A DNA stretch of 64,000 nt, from the IMG/VR virus record IMGVR_UViG_3300028920_000032, positions 94,330 through 158,329 of that record. One strand, written 5' to 3'. Every line of letters begins with the position of its first letter. Positions within the stretch are counted from its first letter, which is position 1. The translations under genes and the position numbers were made by a program. Positions 46,503-53,910 of this stretch are shown here, piece after piece. The notes under the pieces were generated by a model. The model was not told where the DNA came from and searched no databases. It saw only the letters and a program-made list of their open reading frames with translations. The stretch comes from a virus.

Positions 46503-46575
46503 ATGTAATTAAAAATCTAATTTTGCTGATTTCTTGGATTTGTTGTCATTACCATATTATAAACACCATAAAAAT

Positions 46576-46649
46576 TCAGGCATCCCAGATTCGAACTGGA
46601 GATCTCGAGTTCCCAAAACTCGCGGAGTGACCAACTCTCCCAATGCCTG
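46576..46649 (-). tRNA. tRNA-Pro (anticodon TGG)
   Basis: Acceptor CAGGCAT/ATGCCTG (C1-G72 and A73 as in bacterial proline tRNA), anticodon stem CGAGT/ACTCG with loop TTTGGGA, T-arm with TTCGAAT loop. Confidence 0.95.
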
Positions 46650-46676
46650 TTCTACTCTTCACTCTCTTTAATCTCT

Positions 46677-46931
46677 TTAATTACTACCTTTCTGAAATAA
46701 AAAGTTAGCTATTAAAATCGAAATAATAAATACTACCATTTTTATAAATATGCTTACTTCTTTTGTTCTAAGTTCAGAATATGGTTTCCAGAATACCCAG
46801 ACGGCTTCAGTATATATTGAAGATTTACCAAATGATAATACAAATTCTATTATAGTAATCCATAATGCACAAGTTATATAACCAGCAAGTACAAGTGTTA
46901 AAAAAATTATTATTTTTGATGATGTACTCAT
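46677..46931 (-). CDS. Small two-span membrane protein
   Basis: 84 aa with hydrophobic segments at about 7-30 and 62-79 separated by a polar loop. ATGA overlap with the next membrane-protein gene; possibly a pair acting together (holin-type or exclusion), unproven. Confidence 0.55.
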   Translation of the reverse strand: MSTSSKIIIFLTLVLAGYITCALWITIIEFVLSFGKSSIYTEAVWVFWKPYSELRTKEVSIFIKMVVFIISILIANFLFQKGSN

Positions 46932-47140
46932 ATCTCTTTTAAGCTACTAAACATCTTTTTAAACTTTCTTTTAGATTTAATTTCTTTCACAATAATTTCA
47001 CCTATTTGGATGCTTTTATAAAAACAGTAGAATATTGTTAATATAATTGGACTGCAACCAGTTAATATAAAACTACTACTCTTTGCAAGAATACAAAATA
47101 AATAAATTATAATCTGTAACAATATAACAAACAATAACAT
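46928..47140 (-). CDS. Small membrane protein with basic tail
   Basis: 70 aa with two hydrophobic segments (residues 1-17 and 24-42) and a lysine-rich C-terminus (KSKRKFKKMF). Partner of the adjoining membrane gene. Confidence 0.55.
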   Translation of the reverse strand: MLLFVILLQIIIYLFCILAKSSSFILTGCSPIILTIFYCFYKSIQIGEIIVKEIKSKRKFKKMFSSLKEI

Positions 47141-47158
47141 ATTATATTCCTTTCTAAT

Positions 47159-47190
47159 TGGGCGCCCTGGGGTTTGAACCCAGCAAACAC
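47159..47190 (-). pseudogene. tRNA 3' fragment (pseudo-tRNA)
   Basis: Only a T-arm (CTGGG-TTCAAAC-CCCAG) and acceptor 3' strand GGCGCCC with discriminator A are present. No matching 5' half occurs upstream, where tRNA-Ile (TAT) ends 10 nt away. A remnant of deletion or recombination. Confidence 0.65.
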
Positions 47191-47200
47191 TACTTTAATA

Positions 47201-47287
47201 TAGGGGAGGTGGGATTTGAACCCACGAAATCCTTTCGGCCTTCCATTTATAAGATGGATGCTACTAACCAGACTGAGCTACTCCCCT
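47201..47287 (-). tRNA. tRNA-Ile (anticodon TAT) with long variable arm
   Basis: Acceptor AGGGGAG/CTCCCCT, anticodon stem TCCAT/ATGGA with loop CTTATAA, T-arm GTGGG-TTCAAAT-CCCAC, discriminator A. The variable region is 16 nt (contains CC-GAAA-GG), unexpected for isoleucine. TAT would read AUA directly. The HNH gene stop lies inside its 5' part. Confidence 0.75.
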
Positions 47288-47758
47288 ATGTTTTCTGCCT
47301 TTAAATCTATATTTCTCTGTTTGTTGATGACAATTAAGACATAATGCCTCGAGGTTATCTCTATCGTTATTTTTTTTATTATTGTCTTTATGATGTATCT
47401 CTAAATATATAGGCTTACCAAGCCATTCAGAATTGCCACAATTGTTGCATTTACCTTTTTGTTCTTCTTTAACCTTTCTTTTTATTTGACTATGAGACAT
47501 AAGTTCATATTTATTTGAATCATAGATCATTTGTCTTGCTCTTTTTTGTGATTCATTGCCTTTTCTCCCTGCTGAAGCGGGCCAGCCTCCGGTATAAGTA
47601 GTCCCACTAAATGGTTTCCCTTTCAACTTTTTACTTACTTTTTCATTTATTTCTTTACGCTTAGCCTTAGTACTAAACCCTCTTGCACATTTAGATGAAC
47701 AAAATCTACCTGACCCATAAGAGCCATCATGCTCCTTATTACAGTTTTCACATTTCAT
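47264..47758 (-). CDS. HNH endonuclease, homing type
   Basis: 164 aa. An N-terminal zinc knuckle (CENCNKE then FCSSKCARGFS), a DNA-binding middle and the HNH core CNNCGNSEWLGKPIYLEIHH followed by NLEALCLNCH. A free-standing homing endonuclease lying against a tRNA-Ile and a tRNA remnant. Its ribosome site sits in an internal loop between two helices (47759-47809). Confidence 0.85.
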   Translation of the reverse strand: MKCENCNKEHDGSYGSGRFCSSKCARGFSTKAKRKEINEKVSKKLKGKPFSGTTYTGGWPASAGRKGNESQKRARQMIYDSNKYELMSHSQIKRKVKEEQKGKCNNCGNSEWLGKPIYLEIHHKDNNKKNNDRDNLEALCLNCHQQTEKYRFKGRKHRGVAQSG

Positions 47759-47809
47759 ATTCGAACCTCCAAGTGTATATAATATTATCTTACACCTATA
47801 AGTTCGAAT
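47759..47809 (-). promoter_or_regulatory. Hairpin holding the HNH ribosome-binding site
   Basis: ATTCGAAC/GTTCGAAT (8 bp) and an inner GTGTA/TACAC enclose the TTGGAGG site; the ATG follows the outer helix directly. Comparable to RNA hairpins that repress phage homing-endonuclease translation. Confidence 0.6.
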
Positions 47810-47856
47810 CTTTCATTTTGAAGCTGCTTCACCAATTTGCATAGACGCCTAAAAAA

Positions 47857-48085
47857 TTATTATTCCAGTAGCCAGGATTCTGTTTTATCCTATCATCTAT
47901 CTCAACATTAAATGCTGGTCTTGCGACTGCTGCCTACCCGATCATTATAGAACTGCTCACCTTCTAGATCTTATTTGGCATTGCACCCTCAGTGGTTCAA
48001 ACGAATAAAAATCCTCCCACTTTAAAAGCAGTGGTGTCCTGAGCTTCCTCTATACTTAAAGTACAGCGATAGGTCAGAATAATAA
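47857..48085 (-). ncRNA. rnpB: RNase P RNA (compact)
   Basis: About 229 nt on the minus strand. P1 is a perfect 9-bp helix TTATTATTC/GAATAATAA. Conserved segments appear in order: GAGGAAGCTCAGGAC, AATGCCAAATAAG, ATCGGGTAGGCAGC, ATAGATGATAGG and ACAGAATCCTGGCTA. These match E. coli GAGGAAAGTCCGG, AAGGCCAAATAGG, CCCGGGTAGGCTGC, TAGATGAATG and ACAGAACCCGGCTTA. P4-type pairing CAGGA/TCCTG is preserved with different bases, a compensatory change. It is much shorter than the 377-nt E. coli RNA, so several peripheral helices are missing. It would mature the phage tRNA precursors. Confidence 0.85.
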
Positions 48086-48090
48086 TTAAA

Positions 48091-48182
48091 GTGCAGGTAA
48101 TATGTAATTCAGGCTTCATTGCTATAGCTCCACCCAAAATTACTACCTGCACTTGGTAATCTAGCGGGGTAATTGCTAGATT
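48091..48182 (-). ncRNA. Two stable hairpins just upstream of rnpB
   Basis: GTGCAGGTA/TACCTGCAC with an inner GTAATT/AATTAC (48091-48152), and AATCTAGC/GCTAGATT (48158-48182). Both lie immediately 5' of RNase P RNA on the same strand. No ORF. Could be a leader, another small RNA or processing signals; not recognised. Confidence 0.4.
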
Positions 48183-48388
48183 TATAAATAAAGGTTTTTG
48201 TAAAACCAATACATTCTAAATTATGCAATATTGTTTCCTTCTCTTAGCCAACTATCTTCTTGCATATCGCCTAGAGAATCTCACTTCTCTAACCGTATTC
48301 TAGCTTTATCTGTCAAAAATCAAACTTCTTCCAATATTCTTCATCTGCCATGTTTTTCATTATATATAACAAACGAAGCTTTTTCCCA

Positions 48389-48415
48389 TAAAAAAAGCCC
48401 TCTGTATAGAGGGCT
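48389..48415 (-). terminator. Rho-independent terminator, minus strand
   Basis: Stem AGCCCTCT/AGAGGGCT with loop ATAC, followed on the minus strand by T6. It ends the unit containing the 48441-50014 genes, so rnpB must have its own promoter between here and its 5' end. The 48183-48388 interval has no ORF I can support. Confidence 0.85.
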
Positions 48416-48440
48416 ATTATAATCATAAATACTGGTACCT

Positions 48441-48542
48441 CTACAACATCAATCTGCCTGTTCTTGCTTCTACACCATTAATTTTATATAAATTAAATGA
48501 TGGGGCTATGGGATTATGTTTACAGAGTGACCATCTAGTCAT
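48441..48542 (-). CDS. Tiny basic ORF
   Basis: 33 codons (MTRWSLCKHNPIAPS...) after GGAGAATAATAG. Weak support: ribosome site and location only. Confidence 0.35.
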   Translation of the reverse strand: MTRWSLCKHNPIAPSFNLYKINGVEARTGRLML

Positions 48543-48592
48543 TTCTATTATTCTCCTTATTCTCATTTATCTTTAGTATATATGCAAAAAAT

Positions 48593-48943
48593 CTAGAATA
48601 TTCCCAAAATTATCTCATTTTCTTCACCGCGAAGAAGTCTTTTAACACTTTCTTTTTTAGTAATAGCTATATCTTCTTCTGTATCTGGAAAATACTTTAC
48701 TATTGTGTCTAATCCATAGTCAGTAATTTTCCAATAACCAGATATTTTATCAGTGCCGACGACTGTATTATAAACTTCAATTGGAGGACTACTATAATGT
48801 TTAAGTAGCTTCATTGATCTAAGCTCATATAAAGTACCTTTAGGAATTTTCAAATATTTAGTTAAAGATCTAGTTGGTACCAACAAATTATCATGACTAT
48901 AATAAATTTTTCTTAGATAAAAATATTTTTTACAGATCTTCAT
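48593..48943 (-). CDS. Hypothetical protein, possible winged helix
   Basis: 116 aa from the ATG at 48943. TRSLTKYLKIPKGTLYELRSM looks like a helix-turn-helix recognition unit, followed by a GYWKITDYG strand pair, so a winged-helix DNA-binding role is possible. Overlaps the gene upstream by 14 nt. Confidence 0.5.
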   Translation of the reverse strand: MKICKKYFYLRKIYYSHDNLLVPTRSLTKYLKIPKGTLYELRSMKLLKHYSSPPIEVYNTVVGTDKISGYWKITDYGLDTIVKYFPDTEEDIAITKKESVKRLLRGEENEIILGIF

Positions 48944-49262
48944 TTTCAGCTGTTGGCTCTGGACATGGTGTAAATTCAACAGTTAGCTCTTCAGCATTTA
49001 AATTGATAATAATATCTTTATTATTATATTTTTCTAACACATTACTATTTTTTGCTGGCTTAAGTTCTGTTATCTTTATTCTGTCTTTGAGAATATTAAG
49101 TTGATCTCCATTTTCTAAAATAATAGTAATACTACCATTCCAATCAGCTTCTGTGATTACTTCATTTGATCTTACTGCAAATGTTATAAATATCACAGAA
49201 ATCAAAAAAACAACTGCTAAAATAATGCCTCCAACTATAATGTTTCTAAAAAAATTACTCAT
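48930..49262 (-). CDS. Membrane-anchored hypothetical protein
   Basis: 110 aa. One transmembrane segment (IIVGGIILAVVFLISVIFIT) then a small beta-rich domain and an acidic tail. ATGA overlap with thyX. Confidence 0.6.
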   Translation of the reverse strand: MSNFFRNIIVGGIILAVVFLISVIFITFAVRSNEVITEADWNGSITIILENGDQLNILKDRIKITELKPAKNSNVLEKYNNKDIIINLNAEELTVEFTPCPEPTAENEDL

Positions 49263-50014
49263 ATTGTTTCCTTTCTTATTGAATTAATATATTCAATTAG
49301 TATTTGAGAATCTATTCTTCCTGAGTCTATTGAGTGAAACAAATGTTCTTTTAAAACCTTTTCACTCATTACTGGTCTTGCATACATAATCTTCTTCTCA
49401 CTATGACAGAATAAATGAAAATCATCAAATACTAATGGTATATAATCTTTACACCATATTAAAAGTCTTAACATAAGTTCTCTAATTTCCCAATGAGCAT
49501 AATGGTCACATCTCATGGTAAAAATATGACGCCATTCTCGTATATTGGCTTTTACTACAATTTCATTGGCCAGGCCAATTGGCAAAAATTGTCTGGCGTC
49601 TTCTGGCCTCCAACCTTTTTTACGTAAATCACGATATACTAAATCTAGTCTATCACCATGCATAGTCATTTCTTCATATGTCTCAATATCATTTTGATGT
49701 GGTGGATATACTATATCAAAACCCTTTTCATCAACATATCTAGTACTTTCTTGCGAAAAACTAGCTAAGCGATGTCTAACCATTTCATGTGTAAATCCTC
49801 TGGACACATTGCTAAATTTTACTTTTAGATCGGCCATTTCTAACATTGCATGATGTCCTCTTTCTAAAAGTACTTTTACTAATTTTTCATCACTCTTTTT
49901 ATTTTGATTTTTAAAAGATTGGTAACAAGTCCTTGCTGCAGAAGCAATATCGTGTATTATATTTTTTGGTTTAGATAGTACTTTAAATTTACCTTTATTT
50001 TTTAATAGTTTCAC
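49259..50014 (-). CDS. thyX: FAD-dependent thymidylate synthase
   Basis: 251 aa. The ThyX motif RHRLASFSQESTRY (RHRx7S) is present, with ARTCYQS near the N-terminus and HWEIRELMLR in the C-terminal half. It makes dTMP from dUMP using methylene-tetrahydrofolate and FAD. With NrdD/NrdG it supplies precursors for AT-rich DNA synthesis. Confidence 0.95.
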   Translation of the reverse strand: MKLLKNKGKFKVLSKPKNIIHDIASAARTCYQSFKNQNKKSDEKLVKVLLERGHHAMLEMADLKVKFSNVSRGFTHEMVRHRLASFSQESTRYVDEKGFDIVYPPHQNDIETYEEMTMHGDRLDLVYRDLRKKGWRPEDARQFLPIGLANEIVVKANIREWRHIFTMRCDHYAHWEIRELMLRLLIWCKDYIPLVFDDFHLFCHSEKKIMYARPVMSEKVLKEHLFHSIDSGRIDSQILIEYINSIRKETI

Positions 50015-50031
50015 TATGAGCTCCTTTTGAA

Positions 50032-50238
50032 TTACTTAGCCTTATTTGCTCTGAAAATTTCAATTCTCTTATATGGCACTATTTCACATGGTATAGCATG
50101 AAATTTTTCACATTTATAATCGCGGAAATCATCTTCAGCAAGAAGTGTGTCTTCTCTTTTCTTTTTTTTACAATGGTTATAATATTTACCATCTTTTTTT
50201 ATAATAGTTCGTTGTTTGCAAACTTTACATTCTTCCAT
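50032..50238 (-). CDS. Small cysteine protein
   Basis: 68 aa. CKVCKQR at the N-terminus, then YNHCKKK and YKCEKF; zinc-knuckle type. GGAG site upstream. Confidence 0.6.
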   Translation of the reverse strand: MEECKVCKQRTIIKKDGKYYNHCKKKKREDTLLAEDDFRDYKCEKFHAIPCEIVPYKRIEIFRANKAK

Positions 50239-50249
50239 ATTAACTCCTT

Positions 50250-50525
50250 CTAATATCTAAGATTCTTTGCGAACCATATAGTAAATATGTCATCTATAAT
50301 TAATCCAGGACCACTTATTTTAACTACATTATTATTCATATTAAAAAATTTTAGAGAAATAACTTTTCTGTCACATGTTAAATCTAATGGGACACTCTGA
50401 GGTATTAAATTACGTACTGATCCATAGCGTTCTTTTATATCTTCTATTATTTTAAATATTTGTTCAGAGTTTTCAATTTCATAATATTTTATATTTAGTG
50501 ATGGTCTTTGTTGATTAATATCCAT
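50250..50525 (-). CDS. Hypothetical protein
   Basis: 91 aa from the ATG at 50525, after AGAGGAGAG. The upstream in-frame extension would overlap tRNA-Gln and is rejected. VVKISGPGLIIDD resembles the FGPGILTLEE ending of the protein at 59305. Confidence 0.6.
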   Translation of the reverse strand: MDINQQRPSLNIKYYEIENSEQIFKIIEDIKERYGSVRNLIPQSVPLDLTCDRKVISLKFFNMNNNVVKISGPGLIIDDIFTIWFAKNLRY

Positions 50526-50558
50526 ATACTCTCCTCTATAAGATAAGCTTGGTCCGAT

Positions 50559-50630
50559 TACGCCTGTGAAGATTTGAACTCCAGATCCCTGCTCCAAAGG
50601 CAAGTGTGTTACCAATTACACTACAGGCGT
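50559..50630 (-). tRNA. tRNA-Gln (anticodon TTG)
   Basis: Acceptor ACGCCTG/CAGGCGT, anticodon stem CTTGC/GCAGG with loop CTTTGGA, T-arm with TTCAAAT loop, discriminator A. Confidence 0.9.
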
Positions 50631-50635
50631 ATATA

Positions 50636-50706
50636 TTGGCTTGAGAGGATTTGAACCTCTACTATCATGATTCAGAATCATGTGTCTTACATTAAACGAC
50701 AAGCCA
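50636..50706 (-). tRNA. tRNA-Gln (anticodon CTG)
   Basis: Acceptor TGGCTTG/CAAGCCA (U1-A72 as in bacterial tRNA-Gln), anticodon stem CATGA/TCATG with loop TTCTGAA, T-arm AGAGG-TTCAAAT-CCTCT. Confidence 0.95.
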
Positions 50707-51094
50707 TTATTTGTTTATGTAATTTTAAGAGTTTTTCTTCTCTCTTTCTTTTGTCAAGTTGAATAGATTCATAAAAACTTCTTAAAAGGTTATAAATTAT
50801 TAAAACATCATTCTCATGCTCAGACAAATAACCAACTATATTTTTATAACTGCCATCATCTTTTAATTTGATTACAGCGATCTTTTTATATTTTTTGTAT
50901 ATTCTAATATACAAATCACTATAATGAATAAGATTTACTGTTACTCCATGGTCTTTTCTTTTTATTTTATAATCATTTAGTTTTATGCATTCATTAGAAT
51001 TTTTATGAAATTCATATTTTTTTACTAAATTACAAATTGCAATAAAACATGCTCTTATAATATTTGGAATAAAAACTTCTCTAGTAATTTCCAT
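50687..51094 (-). CDS. Hypothetical protein overlapping tRNA-Gln
   Basis: 135 aa, basic, no recognised domain. The last 20 nt lie inside tRNA-Gln (CTG), so tRNA processing would cut the mRNA at its 3' end. Confidence 0.55.
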   Translation of the reverse strand: MEITREVFIPNIIRACFIAICNLVKKYEFHKNSNECIKLNDYKIKRKDHGVTVNLIHYSDLYIRIYKKYKKIAVIKLKDDGSYKNIVGYLSEHENDVLIIYNLLRSFYESIQLDKRKREEKLLKLHKQIMACRLM

Positions 51095-51095
51095 T

Positions 51096-51731
51096 TTACC
51101 TCCAAAATATTTCTGGATATACTCTTACACTTTCTAATTCAGCATCAACTTTAATTCCAGAAAAACTACCAGTTGCCACATACTCAATAAAAGTGTCTAT
51201 TCCATATTCTAACTCAGTATATATACTTAAATATATAGACCAATACCTATAGACAGTATAAGACTGTCCAGAAATAAATATGTCATCTAATAATTCAAGT
51301 GTAGTATTATTTACCACTCTTACAATTCTTGATAGCTGTTGTGTGTCCTCATTATATACACAGTATGGATCAAAATCATCTAAAAATAAAAGAAATGATG
51401 CACTGTTGTCTGTTAAACAATTTGAACTAGTTGCTGTTGCAGTACCGGTACTAATTATGATTTCATCTTTATGTGTTTTAAGCCATACTACTTTACCACT
51501 TGGATCAGCAAGCGTCTCTTCATAATAATAGGAGCAATCTTCATCAATAAATGTAACTCCTGGCAATGAACCAGAAATAATTTGATTATCTCCAATAACA
51601 CTTACCTTATAAATAATTTTCTTTGAAATAACGTCCTGAATTTCAAGATCATCCTTAAATTCATATCCTTGATCAAGAATCCAACAGCTAGTTAATAATA
51701 GTAAAATTATGACAACAATAATATATCTCAT
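51096..51731 (-). CDS. Predicted lipoprotein
   Basis: 211 aa. Signal peptide with lipobox LLLTSC, then an acidic, beta-rich domain with Asp/Ser/Thr-rich loops. Possibly a surface lipoprotein; not recognised. Confidence 0.7.
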   Translation of the reverse strand: MRYIIVVIILLLLTSCWILDQGYEFKDDLEIQDVISKKIIYKVSVIGDNQIISGSLPGVTFIDEDCSYYYEETLADPSGKVVWLKTHKDEIIISTGTATATSSNCLTDNSASFLLFLDDFDPYCVYNEDTQQLSRIVRVVNNTTLELLDDIFISGQSYTVYRYWSIYLSIYTELEYGIDTFIEYVATGSFSGIKVDAELESVRVYPEIFWR

Positions 51732-51743
51732 AATCTTCCTTTC

Positions 51744-51816
51744 CGACCTGTAGGGGAATCGAACCCCTATGACTAGATCGACAGTCTAGCATAATAAACC
51801 ATTATATGAACAGGCC
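51744..51816 (-). tRNA. tRNA-Asp (anticodon GTC)
   Basis: Acceptor GGCCTGT/ACAGGTC, anticodon stem CTAGA/TCTAG with loop CTGTCGA, T-arm AGGGG-TTCGATT-CCCCT, discriminator G. Confidence 0.95.
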
Positions 51817-52329
51817 TCATAAATATATGTCTATATCACCTTTTTTAATTTTTTCTATTTTCGTTTTGCAATATTCTATCTCATCTTTAGCATAATCAAT
51901 TTTACGTTCCTTTTCTAATATTTGTTCATTTAAATAATTGATCATGACCTCTTTGTTTCTTTTGGCTCCCTTTTTTATATATTTATATATACAACTTTTA
52001 TGACAGGAGTGTTGATCATGTAATGTTATAATATCTTCTTCACGATAATATCTTTCTGGTTCACTTTCTTTTGGTTTTTCTATTTCGTTTAAATTGCAAT
52101 AATATTCTATCTCAATATCTTTGCTAATGTCTTTAAGTTCAAAACTTCGACCTCTTGTATTATTTACACCCCAATAAGTATCAATTAGATACATTTTGCC
52201 ATTTATTTTTTTAGCAACTATCATACCTTCTATACAATGTCGCAAACTTCCTTCATAAGTTTTATTTCTCTTTATGTAGTCTGTAGTCCAATTAAAATAA
52301 TAGACATCACCTTCTTTAATTTTCTTCAT
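51817..52329 (-). CDS. Hypothetical protein with C-terminal coiled coil
   Basis: 170 aa. N-terminal half with YYFNWTTDYIKR and LIDTYWGVNN; two cysteines/histidines in HDQHSCHKSC; C-terminal 60 residues form a charged coiled coil. Not recognised. Confidence 0.6.
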   Translation of the reverse strand: MKKIKEGDVYYFNWTTDYIKRNKTYEGSLRHCIEGMIVAKKINGKMYLIDTYWGVNNTRGRSFELKDISKDIEIEYYCNLNEIEKPKESEPERYYREEDIITLHDQHSCHKSCIYKYIKKGAKRNKEVMINYLNEQILEKERKIDYAKDEIEYCKTKIEKIKKGDIDIYL

Positions 52330-52345
52330 ATTGTCACCTTTCTAG

Positions 52346-52493
52346 TTAGTGGTTTTCCTGCGCAGGGAAGGTATCCAACCTTCATCAGGAGCCACCCTGT
52401 TTCAAACGCATACCATCATCCGTGGCTAATCAGATTACTCTTTGCTATCACTTACTCATCCCAGAATAAGCGCCTGCGCAGGAAAACCACTAA
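52346..52493. ncRNA. 148-nt RNA with perfect 21-bp terminal helix
   Basis: Bases 52346-52366 and 52473-52493 are perfect inverted repeats (TTAGTGGTTTTCCTGCGCAG... and its complement). Inside are GAAGGT/ACCTTC and AGCCAC/GTGGCT stems. More GC-rich than the surroundings, no ORF. It lies between the coiled-coil gene and tRNA-Thr. Strand and family unknown; a structured RNA is more likely than a mobile element since no transposase is near. Confidence 0.6.
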
Positions 52494-52502
52494 TTTTATA
52501 AA

Positions 52503-52576
52503 AGCCGGCGAGAGGAATCGAACCTCCGTGTAGACGATTTACAGGACCGTTGCAACCCAACTTTTGCTACGCCGGC
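52503..52576 (-). tRNA. tRNA-Thr (anticodon TGT)
   Basis: Acceptor GCCGGCG/CGCCGGC, anticodon stem ACGGT/ATCGT with loop CCTGTAA, T-arm GGAGG-TTCGATT-CCTCT, discriminator T. Confidence 0.9.
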
Positions 52577-52737
52577 ATACTAAATGTTTCTTCCTGGCAA
52601 TTTAGACATAAACCAGAAATTGTAAATTCAACATAAGCCGTTTCGTTATCATCAAATTCAGTTTTATTTACTGGCTCATGACACATGGGACAAATTGCAT
52701 CACATGAATATATTTCATTATTTCCTTCATATACCAT
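52567..52737 (-). CDS. Small zinc-ribbon protein
   Basis: 56 aa. CDAICPMCHEP and LCLNCQEE give two CxxC pairs separated by a beta hairpin, a rubredoxin-like zinc ribbon. The stop codon (TAG) is within the tRNA-Thr 5' acceptor. Confidence 0.6.
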   Translation of the reverse strand: MVYEGNNEIYSCDAICPMCHEPVNKTEFDDNETAYVEFTISGLCLNCQEETFSMPA

Positions 52738-52773
52738 AAAATTATTATATACAACTCACGAAACTTACACAAT

Positions 52774-52799
52774 AAAAAAAGCCTCCTTGTGGGAGGCTT
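52774..52799 (-). terminator. Rho-independent terminator, minus strand
   Basis: Stem AAGCCTCC/GGAGGCTT with a short loop followed on the minus strand by T7. Ends the unit starting upstream at 52952-53155 or beyond. Confidence 0.85.
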
Positions 52800-52951
52800 A
52801 ACAACTTTTTTACATTTCCCACTTTTTTAAATCAATTTTTTGTATCCTGTTGAGTTTTTTGTGTTGTAATAAGTATCGTTTTCTTTTTCATTGTATTTAT
52901 CTTTGTCATTAGTTTAAAATATGCGAATAAAAAGACAAATTTATTTTTAGC

Positions 52952-53155
52952 TTAACATTCATCTCCTTCACCTACTTGATTAAAACTATCTTTCTTTGGT
53001 GGTTGTTTACCTTTAGGTTGTGGCTTTATTTCACCATTAAAAGTAGATTTCTCTGCCATTTTATTTCCGCGTATTTGATCAGCATTACCTTTAAGATCTT
53101 GATCATTTTTCCCTTTTCCTGATGATACATCGCTCATATATTTCTTTTCAGCCAT
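52952..53155 (-). CDS. Small hydrophilic protein
   Basis: 67 aa, lysine-, glycine- and asparagine-rich, probably disordered (KGKNDQDLKGNADQIRGNK). Strong GGAGGCAAG site, so well translated. Function unknown. Confidence 0.6.
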   Translation of the reverse strand: MAEKKYMSDVSSGKGKNDQDLKGNADQIRGNKMAEKSTFNGEIKPQPKGKQPPKKDSFNQVGEGDEC

Positions 53156-53172
53156 TACTTGCCTCCTTAGTT

Positions 53173-53466
53173 TTAATTATCTTTAATATTAACAGAATTA
53201 ATTCTATCTCTTAACATTTGATTTTTAAATAAATCACTAAAAAATAATTTCTTAAGTTCATTAGTAGTTTTAATCTTTTGTAAACTTTTATTCTGCTGGA
53301 ACTTTTTAAGTTGTTGTTTGGTAATTATATATTCTATATCAGTTTCTAAGCCCCAAAATATACGCTTACCTAAAGAATCGTTGCCAATATAAACTATTTT
53401 TTGTATATAACCTTTATAGTGTGGTAGATCACTACTATCATATTTCCAAAAATCTGCAAATTTCAT
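53173..53466 (-). CDS. Hypothetical protein
   Basis: 97 aa, basic, no recognised domain, MKFADFWKYD N-terminus; ATGA overlap with the gene upstream. Confidence 0.6.
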   Translation of the reverse strand: MKFADFWKYDSSDLPHYKGYIQKIVYIGNDSLGKRIFWGLETDIEYIITKQQLKKFQQNKSLQKIKTTNELKKLFFSDLFKNQMLRDRINSVNIKDN

Positions 53467-53906
53467 TTAAATAAACTAACTCTTCTATTAAAATATGATT
53501 TAATATCAATATCATATTTGGTTGATAGCCAATTCCAATCTATTTTAAGAAATTCTTTTGAAAACTTCTCAAGATTTTTATGTCCTTCAATTTCATTTGG
53601 TTCATAGCTTTCAAAAAAATTTATTTCGATTAATTGAATATTATTTTTAATTTTAACTTGTCCTTCTAAAAAATTTGTATTTAATTCTTTTGTTGACAAG
53701 CCTAACTCTTCTTTAGCATAAAAATGTAATAATTGATTATTAAATGCATATATAACTTTCTTTTTATTGTCAGCTATAATTCTTGGGAAGCCTCCTATTT
53801 CTCTCCATTCTTTAGAAGTAGGATTTTTAAATATTTCAAAATACTTACCAAAAAGATTTTTTCGACCACCTACCCATGTCTCATTTAGAACATCAATTAA
53901 TTTCAT
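53463..53906 (-). CDS. Hypothetical protein
   Basis: 147 aa. N-terminus MKLIDVLNETW is similar to MKLHEILLLEA of the 17055 protein, and both starts follow a GATAA(A/T)TATATG leader without a ribosome site. The body is not recognised. Confidence 0.6.
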   Translation of the reverse strand: MKLIDVLNETWVGGRKNLFGKYFEIFKNPTSKEWREIGGFPRIIADNKKKVIYAFNNQLLHFYAKEELGLSTKELNTNFLEGQVKIKNNIQLIEINFFESYEPNEIEGHKNLEKFSKEFLKIDWNWLSTKYDIDIKSYFNRRVSLFK

Positions 53907-53910
53907 ATAT

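Noticed and set aside
52346-52493. Insertion sequence ends
   Set aside because: Inverted repeats are present, but the interior is 106 nt without an ORF and no transposase is near; kept as a structured RNA candidate.
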